Shown here: positions 1-7,486 of the stretch, piece after piece
Layout: each line of letters begins with the position of its first letter
How positions within the stretch are numbered: position 1 is the stretch's first letter
Assembly (NCBI GenBank): GCA_965232975.1
Contig: CBDDRG010000118.1
Coordinates: forward strand, 1 to 12,807
Source of the DNA: CBDDRG01 sp965232975
GTDB lineage: Bacteria; Pseudomonadota; Gammaproteobacteria; Pseudomonadales; Porticoccaceae
Length of the DNA: 12,807 bases
Reading direction: 5' to 3'
Notes under the pieces: model-generated
Seen by the model: only the letters and a program-made list of their open reading frames with translations
Database searches by the model: none
Told to the model about the DNA's origin: nothing
Program-made: the position numbers and the translations under genes

Positions 1-290
1 CAAGTGAAACTTATCCCCTGTGGCTGCATGAGTCAACTCAAAGTGATCTTGTCTGATCCGCGACCTGGAGCTACGGATTCTGCAACCAGGCGCGCGCAAC
101 AGATCGAATTGATCTTCTTCAGCGACGGGGCAATAGGAGCACCGGGGGTAATCGGCATGTCGATCATAACTTTCGGCAGTTGCCCGAGGAGGCCCGATGG
201 AGTTCGGTCAACGCTGGCCGTGCAGGGCGTAAACCCTCGCGCGCGATCGCGGCCAGGGGCGCGAATTCATGTGTGCTCAATCGACTCCAT
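1..290. other. Left-edge stretch with no supportable gene
   Basis: This stretch lies downstream of the minus-strand tRNA-Ala terminator. On the plus strand a frame opens with GTG at 4 and runs to 330, but it would read through the tRNA terminator and resembles no family I know. On the minus strand one frame is open from about 210 to the left edge and contains a short Cys-x2-Cys, but it has no ATG or GTG start. Neither frame shows convincing codon bias, so I call no gene here. The end of a gene lying mostly outside the window cannot be excluded. Confidence 0.3.
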
Positions 291-316
291 AAAAAAACCC
301 GCAATTACGCGGGTTT
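291..316 (-). terminator. Rho-independent terminator of tRNA-Ala
   Basis: Read on the minus strand, an 8-bp perfect stem (AAACCCGC with GCGGGTTT; plus-strand arms 295-302 and 309-316) encloses a 6-base loop and is followed directly by a run of T (plus-strand A at 291-294, extending the three Ts of the arm). It begins 33 bases past the CCA end of the tRNA. This is a textbook intrinsic terminator for the tRNA transcript. Confidence 0.9.
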
Positions 317-349
317 ATGGATGTTTCTGAAACTGCTTGGATCTCGAAA

Positions 350-425
<76 letters not shown>

Positions 426-466
426 GCGTCGACACAAATCTGAGCGGCCTGCGCAAGAGGTGGCGG

Positions 467-495
467 ATTTTAGGTAGGGTTCACAATGCTGTCAA
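467..495 (-). promoter_or_regulatory. Sigma70 promoter of tRNA-Ala
   Basis: On the minus strand TTGACA (plus 490-495) and TAAAAT (plus 467-472) are separated by exactly 17 bases. The -35 box is the consensus and the -10 box is close to it. Bases just downstream of the -10 box are G+C rich, as in stable-RNA promoters under stringent control. Transcription should start near 460, about 35 bases before the tRNA 5' end. The stringent link is inferred only from the discriminator composition. Confidence 0.85.
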
Positions 496-516
496 GCAGC
501 AGCCTCTTCCAATGAC

Positions 517-564
517 ACATGAGCCTGAACGGGGGACGTAATTCCAACATGACATGAGCCTGAA
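517..564. repeat. 13-bp direct repeat beside the IS
   Basis: The sequence acatgagcctgaa occurs at 517-529 and again at 552-564, a period of 35 bases. Each copy is preceded by a similar short tract rich in a, c and t. The repeat lies between the tRNA promoter and the left end of the IS256-type element. It could be the remnant of the end of another mobile element or a pair of protein-binding sites. I do not recognise the family. Confidence 0.55.
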
Positions 565-576
565 GGCGGTCCGGGA

Positions 577-1963
577 GAGCTATAACTGAATCTGGTGTAT
601 GGGCGTGAATTGAAGAAGGCGGCGTACCCTGCTGAAATCGGTTTTGCGAAGAACTGAAAACAGCAGAGGAGGTACGCCACCCATGGCTGAAGATAACGTA
701 GTCGACCTTCGCAGGCCACCGACCGATGGCGTAGAAGATCCGTTGACCGAACTGGTGCGCAATGGCGCGAGGAAGCTGATCGAGCAGGCGCTGGAGGCGG
801 AGCTTTTGTCGCAGCACGCCGGTCGGCGCGACGAGCACGGCCGCGCGGCGGTGATGCGCAACGGCTACCTGCCTGAGCGCGTGGTGCTCACCGGTGTCGG
901 TCCGGTGTCGGTGAAGGTGCCGAAGGTGCGCTCGCGCACCGGTGAGTCGGTGGTGTTTCGCTCCAGCCTGGTGCCGCCGTATGTGCGCCGGGCCCGGCGC
1001 CTGGACGTTGCTCTGCCGTGGCTGTATCTGAAGGGCATCGCCACAGGTCAGATGGCCGAGGCGCTGCCGGAGTTGGTCAGCCCCGAGGCCAAAGGGCTGT
1101 CGGCGTCGGTGGTTGGCCAGCTCAAGCGCCGGTGGGGGCGCGCGTATGAAGCCTGGCGCTCGCGCCGGCTCGACACGCGTCGGTGGGGGTACTGGTGGGC
1201 CGACGGCATCTACAGTGGCCTGCGCGGCGAGGCCCAGCGGCTGTGCGCGTTGGTGATTGTCGGCGTCGACGAGGGCGGCGGCAAGCACTTCCTGGCGATC
1301 GAGGACGGGGTGCGGGAGTCGAAGCAGAGCTGGCGCGAAGTGCTGCTGCAGCTCAAGACCCAGGGGTTGGAGCACCCGCCCGAGCTGGCCGTCGGCGACG
1401 GGGCGCTGGGGTTCTGGGCGGCGCTGGACGAGGTGTACCCGAGTACGCGCCACCAGCGCTGCTGGGTGCACAAGATCGCCAACGTGCTCAACTATCTGCC
1501 GCGCTCGGTTCAGCCGAAGGCCAAGGCAGCGCTGCAGGCGATCTGGATGGCCGAGACGCGTGAGCAGGCCGAGAAGGCGTTCGACCGGTTCACGCTCACC
1601 TACGCGGCGAAGTACCCGAAAGCGAGCGAGTGTCTGCGCAAGGACCGCGACGCGGTGCTGGCGTTCTATGACTTCCCGGCCGAACACTGGGTTCACCTGC
1701 GCACGACCAACCCGATCGAATCGACGTTCGCAACGATCCGCCATCGCAGCGACCGGGCCAAGGGCTGCGTCAGCCGCGACTCGATGCTGGCACTCGTGTT
1801 CAAACTCGGCCTGGCTGCCGAGACACGCTGGCGTCGGGTACGCGCTTCGAGCAACTGGCCAAGATCATCGAAGGGGTGAAATTCACTGACGGAGTTGAAA
1901 CCGAAAATTCGGACAGGGCCGCCGCCTGATGGCGCCTCCGTACGCCAGTTTTGACCATAGCTC
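577..1963 (+). mobile_element. IS256-family insertion sequence, about 1.39 kb
   Basis: The element carries one transposase gene of the IS256 (Transposase_mut) family between imperfect terminal inverted repeats. The left repeat (577-602) and the complement of the right repeat (1938-1963) match at 18 of 26 positions. The match includes a perfect outer GAGCTAT and the inner blocks CTGG, GTA and GG. The flanking 8-9 bases (gtccggga on the left, cttcagta on the right) do not match, so no target duplication is visible. The ends were placed by eye and could be off by one or two bases. With a frameshifted transposase and unmatched flanks, this copy is probably decaying or was involved in a rearrangement. 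Confidence 0.8.
683..1929 (+). pseudogene. IS256-family transposase, frameshifted near the C-terminus
   Basis: This DDE transposase would cut and join the element's ends. The ATG at 683 is chosen because an AGGAGG-type ribosome site (667-672) lies 10 bases upstream; an in-frame ATG at 644 lacks one. The acidic triad fits the family: D174 in WADGIYSG, D239 in AVGDGALGFW and E346 in NPIESTFA, with CWVHK between the last two. After Arg387 (1841-1843) the frame reads 11 unrelated residues and stops at 1877-1879. Moving to the next frame at 1846 restores a typical family C-terminus (FEQLAKIIEGVKF, then an acidic tail) ending in TGA at 1927-1929. One missing base near 1844, turning a Gly codon ggc into gc, explains this. 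The intact protein would have about 415 residues; the current frame gives 398. The whole triad lies upstream of the shift, so residual activity is possible. A sequencing error is the main alternative. Confidence 0.85.
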
Positions 1964-2251
1964 CTTCAGTACCCGATTTCCTGGGCGATTGTCGACAATT
2001 ACGACGCTCTCGACTGCATGAGCGACACCGTGCCCATGCCGTTGCTGATGTTCCATAGCAGCAGCGATGAGCTGGTACCGCTGATGCAGGGTAGGGAGCT
2101 TGCCGCCGCCCGCGGCGATCAACCGCGTTTGGTAATCACGGACGCCGCCGCCGCGGACACCTTCATGTCTGCGGCCAACCGTATCATCCTGCTCGACTTT
2201 CTGGCTGCGCACACGGTGCCGACCAGTGCGGTTGCGCAGCCGCAACGTTGA
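1964..2251 (+). pseudogene. C-terminal fragment of an alpha/beta hydrolase
   Basis: A frame with hydrolase features begins exactly at the right end of the IS (LLQYPISWAIVDNYDAL), continues through the Met codon at 2018 and stops at 2249-2251. PLLMFHSSSDELVP resembles the late strand and acidic-residue motif of bem46-like or serine aminopeptidase-like hydrolases, followed by the usual final helix with LLDFLAAH. The position where a catalytic His is expected (DAAAADTF) has none. The nucleophile elbow and the whole N-terminal part are missing, and the left flank of the IS shows no matching sequence. A 77-residue protein could start at 2018 but would lack a fold core. I read it as a truncated, non-functional gene. 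The exact family is a resemblance, not a firm assignment. Confidence 0.6.
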
Positions 2252-2260
2252 TAGAAAAGC

Positions 2261-3901
2261 CTACATATTGGGATAGTTGGGCCCACCAGCACCTTCCGGC
2301 ACTACCCAGACGATATTCTGGGTAGGATCCTTGATGTCGCAGGTCTTGCAGTGGACGCAATTCTGCGCGTTGATCTGAAACAGCTTCTCGCCGCCTGAGC
2401 CGTCGATCACTTCGTAGACGCCTACGGGGCAATAGCGCTGAGCGGGCTCATCGTAGAGCGGCAGGTTGTGGTCGATAGGCACACTGGCGTCTTTCAACGT
2501 CAGATGGCAGGGCTGGTTTTCTTCGTGGTTGGTGTTGGACATGAACACGGAGGAGGGCTTGTCGAAGCTCAATTTGCCGTCGGGTTTGGGGTAGTTGATT
2601 TTTGGGCAATCCTTGGCCGGCTTCATTTGGGCATGATCAGGCACCGGATCGCGCAGTGTGAACGGCAGTTTGCCGTTACAGATATTGATGTCGATAAACG
2701 CAAACGCGGAGCCGAGGATATTGCCCCATTTGTGCTGCGCGGGACCAAAGTTGCGCTGCACATGGAGCTCTCGCCACGCCCAGGACGCTTGATATGCCGC
2801 CCCAAACTCGGGCAATTCATCGTTTGCGCGCCCATTGCCGAGGGCGGCGGCAACGACCTCGGCGGCGACCATGCCCGACTTCATCGCAGTGTGCGAGCCC
2901 TTGATCTTGGCGAAGTTCAGCGTGCCAGCGTCGTCCCCAATCAGTAGTCCACCGGCAAAAGTCATTTTGGGCTGAGATTGCAAACCGCCCTTGGCGATGG
3001 CCCGCGCGCCATACCCAATCCGCTCACCGCCCACCAGATACTGGCTGACGACCGGATGGTGCTTGAAGCGCTGGAACTCATCGAAGGGGCTAATGTGGGG
3101 ATTTGCATACGAAAGATCAACGATCAGGCCGACCGCGATCTGGTTGTCTTCCATGTGGTAGAGGAAGCCGCCACCCGCGGATTTACTTTCGTCGAGCGGC
3201 CAACCGGCGGTATGGACAACCTGACCTTTTCTATAAGTCGCATCAGCAACCTTCCATATCTCCTTGATGCCGATTCCGTAGTGCTGGGGATCCACGCCGG
3301 CATCCAGACCATAGCGGGCGATCAACTGCTTGCCTAGGTGCCCGCGGCACCCCTCGGCGAACAGCGTGTATTTGCCGTGCAGTTCAATACCGGGGGCGTA
3401 AGAATCCTTGTGTTCGCCACTGCGGCTGATGCCCATATCCCCGGTGGCGACGCCCTTGACGCTGCTGTCGTCACCAAAGAGGATCTCGGACGCGGCGAAA
3501 CCGGGAAATATCTCTGCGCCCAGGGCTTCCGCCTGCTGACCCAGCCAACGACACAGGTTGCCCAGACTAATAATGTAGTTGCCTTCGTTGTGCATGGTTT
3601 TGGGCACAAACAACGAGGGCACCTTGATCGCTTGTTGCGCACCCGTCAGCACATAGACGTCGTCGCCGGCAACCGGGGCGAGCAGGGGGGCGCCTTGGGC
3701 TTGCCAATCGGGAAACAGCTCGTTGAGCGCCGTGGGTTCAAACACCGCGCCGGACAGAATGTGCGCGCCAACCTCGGAGCCTTTTTCCACCACACAGACG
3801 GTCAGCTCGGGGTTGAGCTGGCGCAACCGGCAGGCGGCAGCGAGTCCGGCCGGGCCGGCACCGACGATGACGACGTCGTATTCCATATGCTCTCGTTCCA
3901 C
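2261..3901 (-). CDS. Electron transfer flavoprotein-ubiquinone oxidoreductase (ETF-QO)
   Basis: This membrane-associated enzyme passes electrons from reduced ETF, fed by acyl-CoA and related dehydrogenases, to ubiquinone. Its animal counterpart is ETFDH. The 546-residue protein opens with an FAD dinucleotide-binding motif (DVVIVGAGPAG, Gly14/16/19) followed by the E-K-G end of the second strand. The C-terminal ferredoxin-like domain has Cys491, Cys515, Cys518 and Cys521 (CVHCKTCDIKDP), as expected for the single 4Fe-4S cluster. Length is normal for bacterial ETF-QO. A GTG start at 3901 is preferred because GGAGG lies 7 bases upstream; the ATG five codons later (3886) has only a weak GAGAG. 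ETF alpha and beta genes are not in the window. It lies 258 bases downstream of cysS on the same strand, with an AT-rich stretch between, so it probably has its own promoter. Its 3' end converges on the hydrolase fragment with only 9 bases between. Confidence 0.96.
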   Translation of the reverse strand: MEREHMEYDVVIVGAGPAGLAAACRLRQLNPELTVCVVEKGSEVGAHILSGAVFEPTALNELFPDWQAQGAPLLAPVAGDDVYVLTGAQQAIKVPSLFVPKTMHNEGNYIISLGNLCRWLGQQAEALGAEIFPGFAASEILFGDDSSVKGVATGDMGISRSGEHKDSYAPGIELHGKYTLFAEGCRGHLGKQLIARYGLDAGVDPQHYGIGIKEIWKVADATYRKGQVVHTAGWPLDESKSAGGGFLYHMEDNQIAVGLIVDLSYANPHISPFDEFQRFKHHPVVSQYLVGGERIGYGARAIAKGGLQSQPKMTFAGGLLIGDDAGTLNFAKIKGSHTAMKSGMVAAEVVAAALGNGRANDELPEFGAAYQASWAWRELHVQRNFGPAQHKWGNILGSAFAFIDINICNGKLPFTLRDPVPDHAQMKPAKDCPKINYPKPDGKLSFDKPSSVFMSNTNHEENQPCHLTLKDASVPIDHNLPLYDEPAQRYCPVGVYEVIDGSGGEKLFQINAQNCVHCKTCDIKDPTQNIVWVVPEGAGGPNYPNM

Positions 3902-3908
3902 CAGACAG

Positions 3909-3913
3909 CCTCC
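3909..3913 (-). promoter_or_regulatory. Ribosome binding site deciding the GTG start of ETF-QO
   Basis: GGAGG on the minus strand sits 7 bases before GTG at 3901. It would be 22 bases from the alternative ATG at 3886, too far to serve it. Confidence 0.7.
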
Positions 3914-4066
3914 GTGATTCAGTGTGTGGGCGTTGCGCCAGATGTTGGCGAAGCGAAGTTGTTGGCCAGCGGATTTTAGCGGCTCGCCCCAGAGCGGGCC
4001 ATGGCGACGGCGCTGGCTTGCCGATGCAGCGAATCAGCGTCCGCGGAGCTGGGGCACCAGCGAAGC

Positions 4067-4117
4067 ACAATATTTAAAACAATACTTACAACGATATTTA
4101 ACATAATATACATTATG
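4067..4117. promoter_or_regulatory. AT-rich island with a 16-bp near-palindrome upstream of ETF-QO
   Basis: A sharply AT-rich stretch of about 50 bases interrupts GC-rich surroundings between cysS and the ETF-QO gene. It includes an inverted repeat, CATAAT (4102-4107) and ATTATG (4112-4117), around a 4-base centre. This is the size and form of a dimeric regulator's site. Several weak -10-like boxes exist on the minus strand, for example TAAATA 16 bases after TTGCGC, but none is convincing. A promoter or operator for ETF-QO is inferred, because no gene covers the stretch and the next gene downstream on the minus strand is ETF-QO. Confidence 0.35.
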
Positions 4118-4159
4118 CGCAATTATCTGCGGAGTCAGGATTGCAGCGACTCAAGGGGC

Positions 4160-5563
4160 TTATTCCCGCCGCCAGCGCGTGCCGTCGCGGGAATCCTCCA
4201 GCACAATGCGCTTGGCCTTGAGTTCATCGCGGATCGCATCCGCGCGTGCGAACTGCTTCTGTGCCTTGGCGAGATCGCGCTTCCTGATCAACGCATCAAT
4301 TTCATCGCTGCCGGGATCGTTGTCGTGGTGGACGCCACGCTGCAGAAATTCGGCAGGATCGGCCTGCAACACACCGAGCACGCCACCCAGAGCCTTCAAT
4401 TGAGCCGCCAGCGCCGCCGCGCGCGCGCGGTCCGTTGACACCGTCGTGTTGATTTCGCGCACCAGATCGTAGAGCACTGAAAACGCTTCGCGGGTGTTAA
4501 AGTCATCGTCCATGGCGGCGACAAAACGCCGACCATAGGTACTGCTCCAAACCACGCCAAGATCCGCGGGCATGACGGGCGCGAGATCGCGCAAGGCGTG
4601 GTAGAACCGCTCCAGACCCTGACGCGCCGCGATCAGGCTTTCCTCCGAATAGCTGATCGGGCTGCGGTAATGGCTCGACAGCAAGAAATAGCGGACGATT
4701 TCCGGGTGGTATTTGTCCAGCACCTCGCGGATAGTGAAAAAATTGCCGAGGGACTTGGACATTTTTTCATCGTCGACCCGCACTGCGCCCGCGTGCATCC
4801 AGTAGTTGACATAGGTCTTGCCGGTGGCGGCTTCGCTCTGCGCAATCTCGTTTTCATGATGCGGAAATGGCAGATCGGGCCCGCCGCCGTGAATGTCGAA
4901 GGTGTCCCCTAAACAACTAGTCGACATCGCCGAGCATTCGATGTGCCAACCGGGGCGGCCACGACCCCAGGGTGAATTCCAGCCCACTTCGCTCAGCGCA
5001 GCCATTTTCCACAGCACGAAATCCCGTGGATCTTCCTTGACCTCGCCAACCTCGACACGGGCTCCCGCCAACAGTTCGTCCGGGTTTTTGCCGCTCAACT
5101 GACCGTAATTGGCAAAGCGTCGAATCCGGTAGTAGATATCGCCATTGCTGGCTTGGTACGCGTAGTGGTTGTCGAGAAGCGTTTCAACCATATCGATGAT
5201 GTCGTCGATATGCGCGGTCGCGCGCGGTTCGATGTCGGGCGGTAGCACCGCCAGCGCGCGCTCGTCCTTATGCATCGCGCTGATCATGCGTGCGGTCAAC
5301 ACGTCGAAGGGTTCACCGTTCTCAGTGGCGCGACGCAGGATTTTGTCGTCGATGTCGGTGATGTTGCGCACATAGGTGACATCCCAACCCTGGCTGCGCA
5401 AATAGCGGACGACGGCATCAAAACACACCATGACCCGGGCGTGACCGATGTGACACAAGTCATACACCGTGACGCCGCAGACATACAGCCGAATCCTACC
5501 GGCCTCAATGGGCCGGAAAATATCCTTTTGACGACTCAGTGTACTGTATATCTGCAAAACCAT
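4160..5563 (-). CDS. cysS: Cysteinyl-tRNA synthetase
   Basis: This class I synthetase charges tRNA-Cys with cysteine in the cytoplasm. The 467-residue protein is close to the 461 of E. coli. The HIGH motif is at 38-41 (CHIGHARV) and KMSKS at 267-271. The zinc ligands that select cysteine are all present: Cys29, Cys210 (GWHIECSAM), His235 and Glu239 (HHENEIAQ), each one residue later than in E. coli. The C-terminal helical and anticodon-binding domains follow, ending in a typical basic tail (LEDSRDGTRWRRE). The ATG at 5563 has a GAGGG ribosome site 7 bases upstream. The gene starts 50 bases after glnS on the same strand with no terminator visible between, so the two are probably co-transcribed, as in Pseudomonas. 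Confidence 0.98.
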   Translation of the reverse strand: MVLQIYSTLSRQKDIFRPIEAGRIRLYVCGVTVYDLCHIGHARVMVCFDAVVRYLRSQGWDVTYVRNITDIDDKILRRATENGEPFDVLTARMISAMHKDERALAVLPPDIEPRATAHIDDIIDMVETLLDNHYAYQASNGDIYYRIRRFANYGQLSGKNPDELLAGARVEVGEVKEDPRDFVLWKMAALSEVGWNSPWGRGRPGWHIECSAMSTSCLGDTFDIHGGGPDLPFPHHENEIAQSEAATGKTYVNYWMHAGAVRVDDEKMSKSLGNFFTIREVLDKYHPEIVRYFLLSSHYRSPISYSEESLIAARQGLERFYHALRDLAPVMPADLGVVWSSTYGRRFVAAMDDDFNTREAFSVLYDLVREINTTVSTDRARAAALAAQLKALGGVLGVLQADPAEFLQRGVHHDNDPGSDEIDALIRKRDLAKAQKQFARADAIRDELKAKRIVLEDSRDGTRWRRE

Positions 5564-5613
5564 TGACCGCCCTCTTCTGCCGCAATCTCAGACAAACGCC
5601 AGCTCTTCTGAGT

Positions 5614-7299
5614 TCATTTTTTGTGGCCGCCGTCGCGCAGGTCGAGGGTCCGATTGAACACCCGCTTCGCATCCGAATCGTAGCGATCATCGACGCAAAA
5701 ATAGCCCTCGCGCTCAAACTGAAAGTGCTGATTCGGCGTGGCTGTCGCCAAGCTCGCCTCGGCCTTGCAGCCAGTAAGAATTTGCAGCGACGCCGGGTTC
5801 AAAGCGGCCAGAAAATCGCGGTCGCTAGCATCTGGTTCGGGTTCATTGAACAAGCGCTCGTAGAGACGCACTTCGCTATCGATACAATTCTCCGCCGATA
5901 CCCAATGGATAACACCCCGGGGCTTGACGTCGGCGGGGGGGGGCGCACCCAGTGTGCCGGGCACAAAAGATGCCATAACCTCGACAACTTTCCCGGTGTC
6001 GTCATACAACGCGCCTTCGGCCTTAATGACATAGGCGTTGCGCAGCCGTACCCAATCGCCCAATACCAGGCGCTTGAATTGTTTGCGCGACACCTTGAGA
6101 TCATCGCTGAAGTCGGCGCGATCGATGTAGAGCGTGCGCGTGAAGGGCAACTCGCGGTTGCCCAGATCCGTTCGCTGCGGATGGCGGGGGGCGATGATAT
6201 TCGCGACCTCATCGTCAGGCCAATTGGTCAGCGTCACTTTCAGTGGCTGCAGCACGCACATGACGCGTGCCGCGGTGTGGTTGAGATCGTCGCGGATGAA
6301 ATGCTCCAGCTGCGCAACATCGACAATGCCATCAGTTTTGGCAACGGCGAGGCTGTCACAGAACGCCCGTAATGCCGCCGGCGTTACGCCGCGCCGACGC
6401 ATCCCGGCCAATGTGGGCATGCGCGGATCATCCCAGCCATCGACATGATTTTCGTCGACCAACTGCTTCAGTTTGCGCTTGCTGGTAACCGTGTAAGTGA
6501 GGTTTAGACGGCCAAATTCGTACTGGCGTGGCTTGCAGGGCACCGGCAGGTTATCGAGCAGCCAGTCGTACAACGGACGATGGTCTTCGAACTCCAGCGT
6601 GCAAATGGAGTGGGTGACATGTTCGAGGGCGTCTTCCTGACCATGGGCGAAATCATAGGATGGATAGATATTCCAGCGGTTGCCGGTGCGATGGTGCGCC
6701 ATCCGCTTGACGCGGTACAACACGGGATCGCGCAGGTTGATGTTGGCAGCGGCCATATCGATCTTCGCCCGCAGCACCATGCTGCCCTCTTCCACCGCGC
6801 CTGCACGCATACTTGCCAACAGCGCCAGATTGTCCTCGACAGAACGTTGACGATAGGGGCTGTCGCGGCCAGGCTGGGTCAAAGTGCCTCGATATGCGCG
6901 GGTTTCCTCTGGCGTCAATTCGCACACATAGGCTTTCCCGGCCTTAATCAGATCCATCGCCCAAGCGTAGAGCTGATCGAAATAATCCGATGCGTAACGG
7001 ACTTCGCCGTGCCACCGGAAGCCCAGCCAGGCGACGTCGGCGATAATCGCCCTGACGAATTCATCGCTCTCTTTTGCAGGATTGGTGTCGTCGAAGCGGA
7101 GGTGGCAAACGCCGCCATATTGCTGCGCCAAGCCGAAATTCAAACAGATGGATTTGGCATGACCGATATGTAGATAACCGTTCGGCTCTGGCGGAAAACG
7201 GGTGACGACCCGGTCCACTGCGCCGCTGGCGAGGTCGCGCTCGATGATTTGCTGAATGAAATGCAGAGGCCGCTTGTCGGGGCCATCGGTGTCGTCCAT
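5614..7299 (-). CDS. glnS: Glutaminyl-tRNA synthetase
   Basis: This class I synthetase charges tRNA-Gln directly with glutamine, which suggests the organism need not use the transamidation route for this tRNA. The N-terminal catalytic part has PPEPNGYLHIGH with HIGH at 44-47 and a KMSKS equivalent VTSKR at 271-275 (VMSKR in E. coli). The C-terminal beta-barrel anticodon domains follow, including the GVIHWVSA block. The start is uncertain. The ATG at 7299 gives 561 residues and an N-terminus like that of E. coli; an ATG at 7320 and a TTG at 7359 are in frame further upstream, and none has a clear ribosome site. A run of nine C on the coding strand (plus 5935-5943) encodes a Pro-Pro-Pro stretch in the anticodon-binding region, where slippage would break the gene. 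The promoter is at 7380-7407, and cysS follows in the same direction. Confidence 0.97.
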   Translation of the reverse strand: MDDTDGPDKRPLHFIQQIIERDLASGAVDRVVTRFPPEPNGYLHIGHAKSICLNFGLAQQYGGVCHLRFDDTNPAKESDEFVRAIIADVAWLGFRWHGEVRYASDYFDQLYAWAMDLIKAGKAYVCELTPEETRAYRGTLTQPGRDSPYRQRSVEDNLALLASMRAGAVEEGSMVLRAKIDMAAANINLRDPVLYRVKRMAHHRTGNRWNIYPSYDFAHGQEDALEHVTHSICTLEFEDHRPLYDWLLDNLPVPCKPRQYEFGRLNLTYTVTSKRKLKQLVDENHVDGWDDPRMPTLAGMRRRGVTPAALRAFCDSLAVAKTDGIVDVAQLEHFIRDDLNHTAARVMCVLQPLKVTLTNWPDDEVANIIAPRHPQRTDLGNRELPFTRTLYIDRADFSDDLKVSRKQFKRLVLGDWVRLRNAYVIKAEGALYDDTGKVVEVMASFVPGTLGAPPPADVKPRGVIHWVSAENCIDSEVRLYERLFNEPEPDASDRDFLAALNPASLQILTGCKAEASLATATPNQHFQFEREGYFCVDDRYDSDAKRVFNRTLDLRDGGHKK

Positions 7300-7379
7300 C
7301 GGGTCGGTTGCCACTATCATCCCAGGGCCGGACGCGAAGTCCGACGAGCCATCGGTCAAGGAGATTTTGCGAACTGGCG

Positions 7380-7407
7380 ATTATAGCCGTGGCCGTGCCT
7401 GCGGCAA
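7380..7407 (-). promoter_or_regulatory. Promoter of glnS (and probably cysS)
   Basis: On the minus strand TTGCCG (plus 7402-7407) is followed after 16 bases by a perfect TATAAT (plus 7380-7385). Transcription would begin near 7373, upstream of every candidate glnS start. The -35 box agrees with consensus at four of six positions. Confidence 0.7.
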
Positions 7408-7415
7408 AACCGCCA

Positions 7416-7444
7416 TTCCAATCGATCGTGAAAACTTTTATGAT
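7416..7444 (+). promoter_or_regulatory. Candidate promoter of ppiB-lpxH
   Basis: TATGAT at 7439-7444 is a good -10 box. TTCCAA at 7416-7421, 17 bases upstream, is a poor -35 box with three of six matches. It lies back to back with the divergent glnS promoter, their -35 boxes only 8 bases apart. It would give a leader of about 35 bases before ppiB. Confidence 0.45.
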
Positions 7445-7486
7445 CGGCGGCTGGAGCCCTCTCCCCTCTTCGTTCAGGAAACCGCC

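Noticed and set aside
470..1744. 424-codon open frame on the minus strand
   Set aside because: It is antisense to the IS256 transposase and includes the tRNA-promoter side. Its translation is Arg/His/Leu-rich low-complexity sequence of the kind made by GC-rich shadow frames.
569..1971. Target-site duplication around the IS256 element
   Set aside because: The 8-9 bases on each side (gtccggga and cttcagta) do not match, even when the ends are shifted by one or two bases.
4132..4156. GAGTC/GACTC inverted repeat after cysS as a terminator
   Set aside because: The stem has only five pairs with a long loop and no T run follows on the minus strand.
5539..6372. 277-codon open frame on the plus strand
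   Set aside because: It overlaps the start of cysS and the 3' half of glnS antisense, with no recognisable domain.
7256..7486. Upstream extension of ppiB
   Set aside because: The frame is open but crosses the glnS promoter and the glnS 5' end. The cyclophilin fold begins at 7487, where a ribosome site is present.
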